Below are positions 8,136-16,456 of a stretch of 64,000 bases of DNA, one piece after another. The translations under genes and the position numbers were made by a program. Under the pieces are notes generated by a model. The model saw nothing but the letters and a program-made list of their open reading frames with translations, was not told where the DNA came from and did not search any database. This stretch comes from Micromonospora antibiotica (GTDB lineage: Bacteria; Actinomycetota; Actinomycetes; Mycobacteriales; Micromonosporaceae): the NCBI RefSeq assembly GCF_017599305.1, contig NZ_JAGFWR010000012.1:110903-174902 (forward strand), read 5' to 3'. The stretch's first letter is position 1, and each line of letters begins with the position of its first letter.

Positions 8136-8750
8136 TCAGGGGCGGGTGGGGCGGACCGGGGACGGGCGGGCGCGGACGTGCAGGCGCTCACCCTGGGGGC
8201 CGAAGAGGCTGAGGATCTCCGCCGGCTCGTCGTGGGGGTTGCCGAACCAGTGCGGGGTGCGGGTGTCGAACTCGGCGACCTCACCGGCGTCGAGGGTGAG
8301 GTCGTGGCTGCCGAGCAGCAGCCGGACCCGGCCGGAGAGCACGTAGAGCCACTCGTACCCCTCGTGCGCCTGCTGGGTCGGCTCCCCCGCCGGCACCTGC
8401 GGTGGATAGATCATCTTGTACGCCTGGACGCCACCCGGGCGACGGGTCAACGGCACGATGGTGACGCCGTGGCGGACGACGGGCCGGCGGTGGACCCGGG
8501 GGTCGCGGGTCTGCGGTGTACCGACCAGGTCGTCCAGCGGCACCCGGTGGAAGCGGGCCAGGGCGAGCAGGAGTTCCAGGGTGGGCCGCCGGCCGCCGGA
8601 CTCCAGCCGGGACAGCGTGCTGACCGAGATGCCGGTCGCCGCGCCGAGCTGACCCAGCGTCACGCCGCGCTGCTGCCGCAGCGCCCGCAGCCGGGGTCCG
8701 ACGGCGGTGAGCACCTCGTCCGGGGGGATGTCGCTGTGGTCGTCGGTCAC
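8136..8750 (-). CDS. XRE-family regulator with C-terminal cupin
   Basis: About 204 residues from GTG 8750; TTG 8774 is an alternative but would cover the operator. Residues 15-75 form a helix-turn-helix (LRALRQQRGVTLGQLG, then GISVSTLSRLESG), and residues 110-195 a cupin (HEGYEWLYVLSGRVRLLLG, then EFDTRTPHWFGN). Regulators of this build sense a small ligand or metal in the cupin and usually control a neighbour. It diverges from the flavoenzyme gene across an intergenic region with an inverted repeat, so it probably autoregulates and controls that operon. Ligand unknown. Confidence 0.88.
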   Translation of the reverse strand: MTDDHSDIPPDEVLTAVGPRLRALRQQRGVTLGQLGAATGISVSTLSRLESGGRRPTLELLLALARFHRVPLDDLVGTPQTRDPRVHRRPVVRHGVTIVPLTRRPGGVQAYKMIYPPQVPAGEPTQQAHEGYEWLYVLSGRVRLLLGSHDLTLDAGEVAEFDTRTPHWFGNPHDEPAEILSLFGPQGERLHVRARPSPVRPTRP

Positions 8751-8759
8751 CGCACCAGT

Positions 8760-8786
8760 TTGCCATTTCGGCAACCAGATTTGGCA
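8760..8786. promoter_or_regulatory. Operator-like inverted repeats between divergent genes
   Basis: TTGCC-ATTTC-GGCAA (8760-8774) is a short palindrome, and TGCCA at 8761 pairs with TGGCA at 8782 as a wider one. The segment is AT-rich relative to its surroundings and sits between the XRE-cupin start and the flavoenzyme start. It is a good candidate binding site for the XRE-cupin protein. Binding is inferred, not shown. Confidence 0.55.
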
Positions 8787-8851
8787 GTACGGTGATCCGG
8801 GCGCACGATCCGGGGCATCGGCGGGACGGACCCGCCCGTGAGGAGGCAGTC

Positions 8852-9901
8852 ATGACGTACCCGGTGGTGCACGACGTGGTGGTGGTCGGTGGCGGTGCGG
8901 CCGGGCTCAGCGGTGCGCTCGCCCTGGGCCGGTTCCGCCGCGACGTGGTGGTGGTCGACGGTGGTGCCCCGCGCAACGCCCCGGCCGGCCGCGTGCACAA
9001 CTTCCTGACCAACGAGGGTGTCCCACCCGCCGACCTGTACGCGACGGGCCGGTCCGAGGTGGCCCGGTACGGCGTGACCGTCCTCGACGGCACCGTCACC
9101 GCCACCCACCCGATCGACCCGGCCCACCCGCACGACGCCACGGCACCGGCGGGCGACGTCGGTCCGGGGCGGTTCACGGTGACCCTGGCCGACGGCAGCA
9201 CCCTGCACACCCGCCGGTTGCTGGTCACCTCCGGCCTGGTCGACGAGTTGCCCGACGTGTCGGGCCTGGCCGACCGGTGGGGCCGCGACGTGCTGCACTG
9301 CCCCTACTGCCACGGGTGGGAGGTACGCGACCAGGCCGTCGGGGTGCTCGCCACCGGCCCGATGGCCGCCCACCAGGCGCTGCTGTTCCGTCAGCTCACC
9401 GACGACGTGGTGGTCTTCACGCACACCGCCGGGCCGTTGCCCGCCGACGAGGCGGAGAAGCTGGCCGCCCGGGGCGTCACCGTGGTCGACGGGGAGGTGG
9501 CGCAGCTGGAGGTCACCGGCGACCGGCTCACCGGCGTACGGCTGCGGTCCGGCCGGGTGGTCCCCAGGGAGGCGCTGGTGGTGGCCCCCCGGTTCGGCGC
9601 GCGGGCCGCTTTCCTCGCCGGGCTCGGATTGCCCACCGAGGAATTCGTCGTCGGTGGGCACGCCTTCGGTGACCGGGTGGCCGCCGACGCCTCCGGCGCG
9701 ACCAGGGTGCCCGGCGTCTGGGTGGCCGGCAACGTCACCGACCCGCAGGCCACCGTCATCGCCGCCGCCGCGGCGGGACTGAAGGCCGCCGCCGCGCTCA
9801 ACGCCGACCTGATCGCCGAGGACACCGACCGGGCGGTGGCCACGCACCGGGCCACCGCCGCCCGCACCGGCGACGAGGACGGCGGACAGGCCAGTGAGTG
9901 A
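8852..9901 (+). CDS. Thioredoxin-reductase-like FAD/NAD(P) oxidoreductase
   Basis: 349 residues from ATG 8852, with AGGAGG ten bases upstream. The N-terminal Rossmann motif is VVVGGGAAGLSGALALGR (FAD). HCPYCHGWE near residue 150 gives a CxxC redox pair in the thioredoxin reductase position. A GNVTDPQATVIAAAAAG motif at the end binds FAD. The usual second Rossmann GxGxxG is degenerate (VLATGPMAAHQALLF), so the dinucleotide is uncertain. No thioredoxin gene is adjacent. It overlaps the methyltransferase gene by 8 bp and is probably repressed by the divergent XRE-cupin protein. It may be a ferredoxin/flavin-dependent or small-molecule disulphide enzyme rather than true TrxB. Confidence 0.87.
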   Translation: MTYPVVHDVVVVGGGAAGLSGALALGRFRRDVVVVDGGAPRNAPAGRVHNFLTNEGVPPADLYATGRSEVARYGVTVLDGTVTATHPIDPAHPHDATAPAGDVGPGRFTVTLADGSTLHTRRLLVTSGLVDELPDVSGLADRWGRDVLHCPYCHGWEVRDQAVGVLATGPMAAHQALLFRQLTDDVVVFTHTAGPLPADEAEKLAARGVTVVDGEVAQLEVTGDRLTGVRLRSGRVVPREALVVAPRFGARAAFLAGLGLPTEEFVVGGHAFGDRVAADASGATRVPGVWVAGNVTDPQATVIAAAAAGLKAAAALNADLIAEDTDRAVATHRATAARTGDEDGGQASE

Positions 9902-10628
9902 CCACGGGACCGGCAACGAGGACGGCGGGCAGGACCGCAGTGCCCACGGGACCGGCAACGAGGGCGGGCAGGGCGGCGGGACGCACGGAACCGGTGTCGA
10001 CGCGGCCATGGACGAGCAGACCGCCCGGCACTGGGACGAGATGTACCGGGCCCGGGAGCGGCAGTGGAGCGGCCGACCCAATCCGCACCTGGTCGACGTC
10101 GTCGGGGCGCTGCCGCCGGGCAGCGCCCTCGACCTCGGTTGCGGCGAGGGCGGCGACGCGGTGTGGCTGGCCCGGCAGGGCTGGCGGGTGACGGCGGTCG
10201 ACGTCTCCGCCACCGCGTTGGAGCGGTCGGCCGCCGCCGTGACGGCCGCCGGGGTGGCGTCCCTGGTCGACTTCCAGCGGCACGACCTGGCCCGGACCTT
10301 CCCGGCGGGCAGGTTCGACCTGGTCTCGGCGCAGTTCCTCCAGTCGCCGCTGGACTTCCCCCGGGCGCAGGTGCTGCGGGCAGCGGTCCGGGCAGTCGCC
10401 CCGGGCGGACGGCTGCTGGTGGTCGAGCACGGCGCGGTGCCCCCGTGGGGTGCCGCCGAACATCGCCACGTACGGTTCCCCACCCCGCAGGAGACTCTGG
10501 CCGAGCTCGACCTCGACCCGGACGGATGGCACGTCGAGCGCCTCGACGCGCCGCAGCGGCAGGCCACCGGCCCCAACGGCGAGGCCGGCACCCTGATCGA
10601 CCATCTGGTGCTGGTCCGCCGCCGGTGA
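9894..10628 (+). CDS. SAM-dependent class I methyltransferase
   Basis: 244 residues from GTG 9894, overlapping the previous stop by 8 bp (translational coupling). The first 38 residues are a low-complexity Gly/His/Thr/Asn stretch in which HGTGNE recurs. A later ATG at 10008 (MDEQTARHWDEMY) could be the true start of the folded domain. Motif I ALDLGCGEGGDAVWLA near residue 78, motif II VTAVDVS and the post-I acidic residue are clear, as in TehB/UbiE-type enzymes. Substrate unknown. Co-transcription with the flavoenzyme suggests a shared thiol- or metalloid-type detoxification role, which is speculative. Confidence 0.85.
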   Translation: MSDHGTGNEDGGQDRSAHGTGNEGGQGGGTHGTGVDAAMDEQTARHWDEMYRARERQWSGRPNPHLVDVVGALPPGSALDLGCGEGGDAVWLARQGWRVTAVDVSATALERSAAAVTAAGVASLVDFQRHDLARTFPAGRFDLVSAQFLQSPLDFPRAQVLRAAVRAVAPGGRLLVVEHGAVPPWGAAEHRHVRFPTPQETLAELDLDPDGWHVERLDAPQRQATGPNGEAGTLIDHLVLVRRR

Positions 10629-10665
10629 CCGGGCCGCCCTGGTGACCGGGCCGCCGTCGTCGCCC

Positions 10666-10737
10666 GGCTACCCGGCCCGACTGTCCGGCCCGGCACGGCA
10701 CGGCTACCCGGCCCGACTGTCCGGCCCGGCACGGCTG
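10666..10737. repeat. 36-bp tandem repeat
   Basis: Two 36-bp copies beginning GGCTACCCGGCCCGACTG, at 10666 and 10702, are followed by a decayed third copy. They fill the gap between the methyltransferase stop and the glnE stop (convergent genes). Confidence 0.75.
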
Positions 10738-10794
10738 CCCGGCACGGCTGTCTGGCCCGACTATGCCGACGGCTTCGGTGCCGGCGGCGGTGGC

Positions 10795-13700
10795 TCAGCT
10801 CTCCAGGACCCGCTGCATGGCGGCCCGGGACCGCCGGGCGGTGCGCAGGTAGTCGTCGAGGAACTCCCCCGGGTCGTCCGCGCCGAGCAACCGCGCCACA
10901 CCGGCGAGCTCCACCCCGTGCCGGGGAAGCTGGTCGCCGGCCCGACCCCGGACCAGCATCAGCGCGTTGCGGACCTGCGCGGCGAGGGTCCACCCGGCGA
11001 CCATCGCGGCGGCGTCCGCCGGGTCGACCAGCCCCGCCTCCCGGGCCGCCGCGAGGGCATCGAGGGTACGCGTGCCGCGCAGCTGCGGGTACGCCCCGGC
11101 GTTGCGCAGCTGGAGCAGCTGCACCGCCCACTCGACGTCGGCCAGGCCACCCCGACCGAGCTTGGTGTGGGTGGCCGGGTCGGCACCCCGGGGCAGCCGT
11201 TCGTTCTCCACCCGGGCCTTGATCCGGCGGATCTCGACCACCTGCTCCCGGGTCAACCCGTCGGCCGGGTAGCGGACCGGGTCGACCATCTTCTCGAACT
11301 CGGTGCCCAGGTCGGCGTCGCCGCAGACGAACCGGGCCCGCAGCAGCGCCTGCGCCTCCCACACCCGCGACCAGCGGGCGTAGTACTGGGCGTAGGCGGC
11401 GAGGCTGCGGACCAGCGGGCCCTGCCGTCCCTCGGGGCGCAGGTCGGCGTCGACGCCGAGCGCCGGGTCGGGGGCGGGGGCGGCGAGCAGCCGGCGCAGT
11501 TCCTCGGCGATCGCGTGGGCGGCGGCGCTGGCGGTGCTCTCCGCCGTCCCGGCCGGCGGGTCGTAGACGAAGAGCACGTCGGCGTCGGAGAGGTAGTTCG
11601 ACTCGTACCCGCCGAGGCGACCGAGGCCGATCACCGCGAACCGTAGGCCGGGCAGTTCCGGCTGGGCGGCCCGGACGGCGCGCAGCGCGGCGGACAGGGT
11701 GGCGTCGGTGACGTACGACAGGCCGGTGCCGACCCGGGTGACGTCGGCCAGCGGGCCGGCCGGCACACCACGCTCGGGTCGCGGGGCCAGCCCGCCGGCC
11801 CGGCTGAGCACGTCGGCGCAGGCGATCCGGACGAGTTCCCGGCGGCGCAGCGCGCGTACCGCCCGGGTCGCCTCGACCGGGTCGGCGTGCCGGGCCGCCG
11901 CGGCGGCGAACCCGTCGCAGAGCACCTCCCGGGGTCGGGGCGTCAACTCGTTCTCCTCGGCCAGCAGCCGCAGCGCCTCCGGTTCCCGGGCCAGCAGGTC
12001 GGCCGCGTAGCGGGACGACGACAGCACCCGGGCCAGCCGCCGGGCCACCGGCCCGGAGTCGCGCAGCAGCCGCAGGTACCACGGGGTGCTGCCGAGCTTG
12101 TCGGAGACCTGCCGGTAGTTGAGCAGCCCCCGGTCCGGTTCGGGCGCGTCGGCGAACTCGCTGAGCAGCACCGGCAGCAGGGTCCGCTGGATGGCGGCGG
12201 TCCGGCTCACCCCGCCGGTGAGGGCTTCGAGGTGGCGCAGCGCCCCGGCCGGGTCGGCGAAACCGAGGATCTCCAGCCGGTGCCGGGCCGCCTCCGGGGT
12301 GAGCCGCAGGCCGTCGGCGGGCACCCGGGCCACCGACTCCAGCAGCGGCCGGTAGAGCAGTTTGGCGTGCAGCCGGCGTACCTCGGTGGCGTGCGCGACC
12401 CAGTCGGCGCGGAAGCTCTCCACGGCGCTGCGGCCCGGGATGGCGGCGTAGCCGAGCGCGGCGGCCAGCCAGCGCAGCGCGGCCGGCTCGGTCGGCACGG
12501 TGTGGGTGCGCCGCAGCGCCTGGAGCTGGAGCCGGTGTTCGACCCCGCGCAGGAAGCGGTACCCGCGCAGCAGCGCCTCACCGTCGGCCCGCCCGACGTA
12601 ACCGCCGGCCACCAGCGCACGCAGCGCCGGCACGGTGCCCGGCACCCGCAGCGACTCGTCGCCCCGGCCGTGCACCAGTTGCAGCAGTTGGACGGCGAAC
12701 TCGATGTCCCGCAGCCCGCCCGGACCCCGCTTGATCTCGCGGTCCAGCTCCTTCGGCGGGATGTTGTCGATGATCCGGCGGCGCATGGCGCGTACGTCGG
12801 AGACCGCCTCGGGACGCTCGGAGGCCCGCCAGACCAGCGGGGCGAGGGCGTCGACCCACTCGCCGGCCAACGCCAGGTCACCGGCGGCCGGACGGGCCTT
12901 GAGCAGCGCCTGGAACTCCCAGGTGCGGGCCCACCGCTGGTAGTAGGCGAGGTGGCTGGCCAGGGTACGCACCAGCGGCCCCCGGTTGCCCTCGGGGCGC
13001 AGCGCGGCGTCCACCGGCCAGGCGACCAGCCCGCAGATGTGGATCAGCCGGGCGGCGACGGTCGTCGCGGCGGGCAGGTCCTCGTCGGTCGCGGCCACGA
13101 AGATCACGTCGACGTCGGAGACGTAGTTCAGCTCGTCGCCACCGCACTTGCCCATCGCCACCACGGCCAGCCGGGGCCGGGGCGTGCCCGCCGGCAGCTC
13201 ACCCACCGCGATCTCGTACGCCGCCGAGAGGGTCGCGTCGGCCAGCGCGGACAGCGCCGACATCACCTGTTCCAGGCCCCGCCCACCGGTCAGGTCGGCC
13301 GCCGCGATCCGCAGCAACGCCAGCCGGTAAGCCTGCCGCAGCACCGCCACCGGCGCGGTGGCGACGGTCAACCGGCCGGCGAGCGCCAGGTCGAGTCGAC
13401 CGTCGGCGGTGGGGGCCAACCCGTCCGGGGCGGTGCCGAGCACCGCCCACTGCCCCGGGTTGGCGACCAGGTGGTCACCCAGTGCGGAGGACGCCCCGAG
13501 GACGGCGACCAGCCGACGCCGCAGACCCGGATCGGCGGCGAGCCCGGCCAGCAGGGCCGACCCGGTGGCGTCGGCGGCGGTGCGGCGTTCGGTCTCCACC
13601 ATCCGGTGCAGTTGACGCAGCGCCAGATCCGGGTCGGCGGCCCGGGAGAGCGCGGCCAGCAGGTCGGCCGCCGCGCGGTCGGTGGGCTCCTGCTCGTCGG

Positions 13701-13809
13701 CCTGCCACAGCCCGAGCCCGTCCGCGCCGAGCAGGTCGGCGGCGCGGACCCCGCCGTCGCCCTCGGCGAAGCCGTAGCGGGCCAGCCGTCCCCTGGTCGA
13801 TCTGCTCAT
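10795..13809 (-). CDS. glnE: Glutamine synthetase adenylyltransferase / adenylyl-removing enzyme
   Basis: 1004 residues, normal for the family. It reversibly attaches AMP to a tyrosine of GlnA to switch it off under nitrogen excess. There are two nucleotidyltransferase domains. The N-terminal one has GKCGGDELNYVSDVDVIF near residues 220-235 (adenylyl removal), followed by KRGPGGLRDIEFAVQ near 355. The C-terminal one has LGRLGGYESNYLSDADVLF near 735 and LGRGGLADVEWAVQLLQ later (adenylyl transfer). The start ATG 13809 lies one base after the stop of the upstream amidotransferase gene, so the two are co-transcribed. The substrate GlnA is encoded about 8 kb away and keeps its modifiable tyrosine. 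Confidence 0.97.
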   Translation of the reverse strand: MSRSTRGRLARYGFAEGDGGVRAADLLGADGLGLWQADEQEPTDRAAADLLAALSRAADPDLALRQLHRMVETERRTAADATGSALLAGLAADPGLRRRLVAVLGASSALGDHLVANPGQWAVLGTAPDGLAPTADGRLDLALAGRLTVATAPVAVLRQAYRLALLRIAAADLTGGRGLEQVMSALSALADATLSAAYEIAVGELPAGTPRPRLAVVAMGKCGGDELNYVSDVDVIFVAATDEDLPAATTVAARLIHICGLVAWPVDAALRPEGNRGPLVRTLASHLAYYQRWARTWEFQALLKARPAAGDLALAGEWVDALAPLVWRASERPEAVSDVRAMRRRIIDNIPPKELDREIKRGPGGLRDIEFAVQLLQLVHGRGDESLRVPGTVPALRALVAGGYVGRADGEALLRGYRFLRGVEHRLQLQALRRTHTVPTEPAALRWLAAALGYAAIPGRSAVESFRADWVAHATEVRRLHAKLLYRPLLESVARVPADGLRLTPEAARHRLEILGFADPAGALRHLEALTGGVSRTAAIQRTLLPVLLSEFADAPEPDRGLLNYRQVSDKLGSTPWYLRLLRDSGPVARRLARVLSSSRYAADLLAREPEALRLLAEENELTPRPREVLCDGFAAAAARHADPVEATRAVRALRRRELVRIACADVLSRAGGLAPRPERGVPAGPLADVTRVGTGLSYVTDATLSAALRAVRAAQPELPGLRFAVIGLGRLGGYESNYLSDADVLFVYDPPAGTAESTASAAAHAIAEELRRLLAAPAPDPALGVDADLRPEGRQGPLVRSLAAYAQYYARWSRVWEAQALLRARFVCGDADLGTEFEKMVDPVRYPADGLTREQVVEIRRIKARVENERLPRGADPATHTKLGRGGLADVEWAVQLLQLRNAGAYPQLRGTRTLDALAAAREAGLVDPADAAAMVAGWTLAAQVRNALMLVRGRAGDQLPRHGVELAGVARLLGADDPGEFLDDYLRTARRSRAAMQRVLES

Positions 13810-13810
13810 C

Positions 13811-14575
13811 TCAGTGCCCGAGCAGGGGCAGGCTGCGGCGGGTGTCGTCGTCCAGCTCGCCGAGGGCGAGGGCGGCGAAGCGGACCGCGAACGGCTGCCA
13901 CACCTCCTCGACGTCGGCCATCACCCGGTCGCAGGCGGCCACCACCAGGTCCTCGTCGTAACCCAGTTCGGCGAGCAGTTCGGAGCCGCGCGCCCATTCG
14001 GCGATCATCGCGGTGTCGCACTCGATGTGGAACTGCAGGCCCCAGGCCCGGTCACCGAGCCGGAACGCCTGGTGCGGGTAGCGGGTCGAGGCGGCCAGCA
14101 GGGTGGCGGCCCGGGGCAGCTCGGTGATCTCGTCGGTGTGCCACTGGAGCACGTCCGGGATCAGCGGCACGTACCGGAACAGCAGGTCACTCTCGGCGGC
14201 GTCGCGCCGGCCGACCACGCCCGGGCCCACCTCGGGGCCGGACGGGCTGCGCTCGACCAGGCCGGCGTGCGCGGTGGCGAGCAGTTGCGCGCCGAGGCAG
14301 ACGCCGAGGGTCGGCACCCGGTGCCGCACGGCCTTACGCAGCAACCCTTCGAGCTTCGGGAACCAGGGTGCGCCGGGGGTGCCGTCGGGGGCCGGGTAGG
14401 CGTGCTGGTCACCGCCGAGCACCACCAGCGCCACGTGGCCGGCGAGGTCGTCGGGGAGTTCGTCGCCGGCGTACGGGCGCAGCACCCGCAGCTCAAGGCC
14501 CCCCTCCACCAGCCACTCCCCCAGCCGTCGGGGGTCGTCGGTCGGGTCGTTCTCGATCACCAGTGCGGTTCCCAC
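13811..14575 (-). CDS. Class I glutamine amidotransferase-like protein
   Basis: About 254 residues from GTG 14575. The reading frame is open further upstream, but the conserved sequence begins GTALVIENDPTDDPRRLGEW. The nucleophile elbow is PTLGVCLGAQLLA (Cys near residue 85) and the histidine/glutamate pair lies in WGLQFHIECD near 175, so the catalytic triad is complete. It is a stand-alone GATase1 domain without a synthetase. It resembles GMP-synthase-like or gamma-glutamyl hydrolase proteins acting on glutamine or gamma-glutamyl amides. It sits one base before glnE, which suggests a nitrogen-related role. The substrate is not known. Confidence 0.85.
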   Translation of the reverse strand: MGTALVIENDPTDDPRRLGEWLVEGGLELRVLRPYAGDELPDDLAGHVALVVLGGDQHAYPAPDGTPGAPWFPKLEGLLRKAVRHRVPTLGVCLGAQLLATAHAGLVERSPSGPEVGPGVVGRRDAAESDLLFRYVPLIPDVLQWHTDEITELPRAATLLAASTRYPHQAFRLGDRAWGLQFHIECDTAMIAEWARGSELLAELGYDEDLVVAACDRVMADVEEVWQPFAVRFAALALGELDDDTRRSLPLLGH

Positions 14576-14654
14576 GCCGTCGAGGCTATCGGGTTCGTCG
14601 ACGGACACCCGGAACGCCTCGGACCGCGCGGCGGGGCGACTATGCTCGGCCGCT

Positions 14655-15590
14655 GTGATCGCCGACGACCCGTCCGTCCTGCGCCCGCCCGTGCTGCACG
14701 AGGGCGACACGGTGATGCTGGTCTCGCCGTCCGGGCCGACCCGTCCGGAGCGGGTGGCCCGGGGTGTCGAGTTACTGACCGGCTGGGGGCTGCGCCCGGT
14801 GGTGGCACCGAACGCGTACGCCCGACGGGGTTACCTCGCCGGTGACGACGCGCTGCGCGCCGCGGACCTGAACGCCGCCTTCGCCGACCCGCAGGTGCGC
14901 GGGGTGATCTGCACCCGGGGCGGGTACGGCGCGCAGCGGGTGGTCGACCTGATCGACATGGCCGCCGTGCGGCGGGACCCGAAGGTGGTGGCCGGGTTCT
15001 CCGACATCACCGCCCTGCAGTTCGCGCTCTGGCGGGGGGCCCGGCTGACCGGCGTGCACGGCCCTGGGGCGGCCTGGGTCGACGAGCGGACCCCGCTGCG
15101 CTCGGCGGAGTCGCTGCACGCCGCGCTGATGACCACCGCGCCGGTGACCGTGGCGGCGGTGCCCACGGAGGAGACCTACCCGGTGCGGGTCCCCGGTCGG
15201 GCGGTGGGTCGGCTGCTCGGCGGGAACCTCTGCCTGATCACCGCCACCCTCGGCACCCCGGACATGCCGGACCTGACCGGGGCGGTGCTGCTCGTCGAGG
15301 AGGTGCAGGAGCCGCCGTACAAGGTCGACCGGATGCTCACCCACCTGCGCCGCGCGGGCGTGCTGGACGGTCTGGCCGGGGTGGCGGTGGGCCAGTTCAC
15401 CGACTGCGCCGACGGCTGGGACACCACCGTCGTGGACGTGCTCACCGACCGGCTGGGCGACCTCGGCGTGCCGGTCCTCGGCGGCCTGCCGATCGGCCAC
15501 GGCCCCGGCCAACTCACCGTCCCGGTGGGCACCCCAGCCACCCTCGACACCGAAACCGGCACCCTAACCACCACCCCCGCCGTCCAGTAA
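14655..15590 (+). CDS. Peptidase S66 (LD-carboxypeptidase / MccF-like)
   Basis: 311 residues from GTG 14655. The N-terminal domain has GDTVMLVSPSGP and ICTRGGYGAQRVVDLID. The nucleophile serine is in VVAGFSDITALQ near residue 117. GRLLGGNLCLI follows; the glutamate is in LLVEEVQEPPYKVDRML and the histidine in LPIGHGPGQLTVPVG near 285, completing the Ser-Glu-His triad. The family cuts L,D-peptide bonds in recycled murein peptides or inactivates microcin C-like nucleotide peptides. It has no signal peptide, so it is cytosolic. It diverges from the amidotransferase gene across 79 bp. The last codons become unusually C-rich next to a palindromic element. Confidence 0.9.
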   Translation: MIADDPSVLRPPVLHEGDTVMLVSPSGPTRPERVARGVELLTGWGLRPVVAPNAYARRGYLAGDDALRAADLNAAFADPQVRGVICTRGGYGAQRVVDLIDMAAVRRDPKVVAGFSDITALQFALWRGARLTGVHGPGAAWVDERTPLRSAESLHAALMTTAPVTVAAVPTEETYPVRVPGRAVGRLLGGNLCLITATLGTPDMPDLTGAVLLVEEVQEPPYKVDRMLTHLRRAGVLDGLAGVAVGQFTDCADGWDTTVVDVLTDRLGDLGVPVLGGLPIGHGPGQLTVPVGTPATLDTETGTLTTTPAVQ

Positions 15591-15639
15591 CCCCACCCCA
15601 CCCCACCCCGCCCCGCCCCCGCCCGGCCCGGTCCCGCTC

Positions 15640-15701
15640 CGGTGATCAAGAGGTTCGCGTCACCGGAAAGCGAGTTCCTGACCGAAACCTCTTGATCACC
15701 G
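15640..15701. repeat. Dispersed palindromic element, copy 1
   Basis: CGGTGATCAAGAGGTT at the left pairs with AACCTCTTGATCACCG at the right (16 bp); the inner part is degenerate. The left flank (15590-15640) is almost pure CCCCACCCC-type sequence. It lies between two genes on the plus strand. Same core as copies near 39.3, 39.4, 62.7, 62.8 and 64.0 kb. Confidence 0.9.
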
Positions 15702-15813
15702 GGCCGTGGGGCGGGATTTTCAGCTCAGGGACAGGGTCGGGAGGGGGGATTCCCAGGTTCGGTGGTCACTGTCGGTGACGTCAACGCATCACCACCGACG
15801 TACTGGAGGACCG

Positions 15814-16290
15814 ATGTCCCGCATGATGTCGAAGAAGCGCCTGCTGGTCGGTTTCGCCGCCGCTGGTGTGCTCGGGGTGGGGATCGCCGCTCCCACGGTC
15901 GCCTTCGCCGAGAACGGGGCCACCCCGACGCCGAGCGCCAGCAGCGAGGCCGGTCAGGGCACCGACCGGCAGCAGCAGCGCGCCGACCGGCAGAACGAGT
16001 TCGCCGAGGCGCTCGCCAAGGAGCTGGGCGTGGACACCGACAAGGTGACCGCCGCCCTGGAAAAGGTGCGCGAGCAGCACAAGGACCGCGCCAAGGGTGA
16101 CCGGCCGGAGCGTCCGTCGGCCGAGGACCGGCAGGAGAAGCTGGCCGAGCGGCTGGCCCAGGCGGTCAAGGACGGCAAGCTCACCCAGGAGCAGGCCGAC
16201 GCGATCACCAAGGCCGTCGAGGCCGGGGTCTTCCCGGGTGCGGGTGGCCCCGGTCACCACCGCGGTCCGGCGGGTACGCCCGGCGAGTGA
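15814..16290 (+). CDS. Small secreted protein, DUF2680-like helical repeat
   Basis: 158 residues from ATG 15814, with GGAGGA three bases before it; frames open further upstream lack a ribosome site. The signal peptide is SKKRLLVGFAAAGVLGVGIA...AFA, with cleavage near residue 32. The mature part is charged and helical: ELGVDTDKVTAALEKVREQHKDRA and LAQAVKDGKLTQEQADAITK. The second resembles the DG-x-x-T-x-E-Q-A pattern of DUF2680-type proteins. The end is Gly/His/Pro-rich. The protein is exported and soluble, or loosely cell-wall associated; function unknown. A strong 25-bp hairpin follows the stop. Confidence 0.8.
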   Translation: MSRMMSKKRLLVGFAAAGVLGVGIAAPTVAFAENGATPTPSASSEAGQGTDRQQQRADRQNEFAEALAKELGVDTDKVTAALEKVREQHKDRAKGDRPERPSAEDRQEKLAERLAQAVKDGKLTQEQADAITKAVEAGVFPGAGGPGHHRGPAGTPGE

Positions 16291-16332
16291 CCCACCTCCG
16301 GCCCGCCCGACCCGGCGGGCCGAAGATCGACC

Positions 16333-16391
16333 CGCCAGGGCCGACGTTGCGGTGTCCGACGCACCGGGACACCGCAACGTCGGCCCTGGCG
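16333..16391. terminator. Perfect 25-bp inverted repeat, 9-nt loop
   Basis: Arms 16333-16357 and 16367-16391 are exact complements (left arm starts CGCCAGGGCCGACGTTGCGG). The stem is very stable and has no T tract, as is common for terminators in this phylum. It lies between the convergent secreted-protein and VOC genes and can serve both strands. Confidence 0.8.
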
Positions 16392-16456
16392 TCAGGCGCC
16401 GCCACCCGAGGAACCGCAACATCGACCCGCTGGCGTCAGGCGCTGCCACCCGAGGA
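16371..16456. repeat. About 43-bp direct repeat duplicating a gene end
   Basis: 16371-16412 and 16413-16456 share ACCGCAAC, CTGGCGTCAGGCG and GCCACCCGAGGA blocks, with four substitutions and a 2-bp length difference. The second copy contains the stop codon and last codons of the VOC gene. The first copy also forms the right arm of the hairpin at 16333-16391. Confidence 0.8.

Noticed and set aside
8747..12082. 1111-codon open frame on the minus strand
   Set aside because: It runs out of frame through glnE and antisense to the methyltransferase and flavoenzyme genes, whose motifs are unambiguous; its product is Arg/Gly/Ala low complexity.
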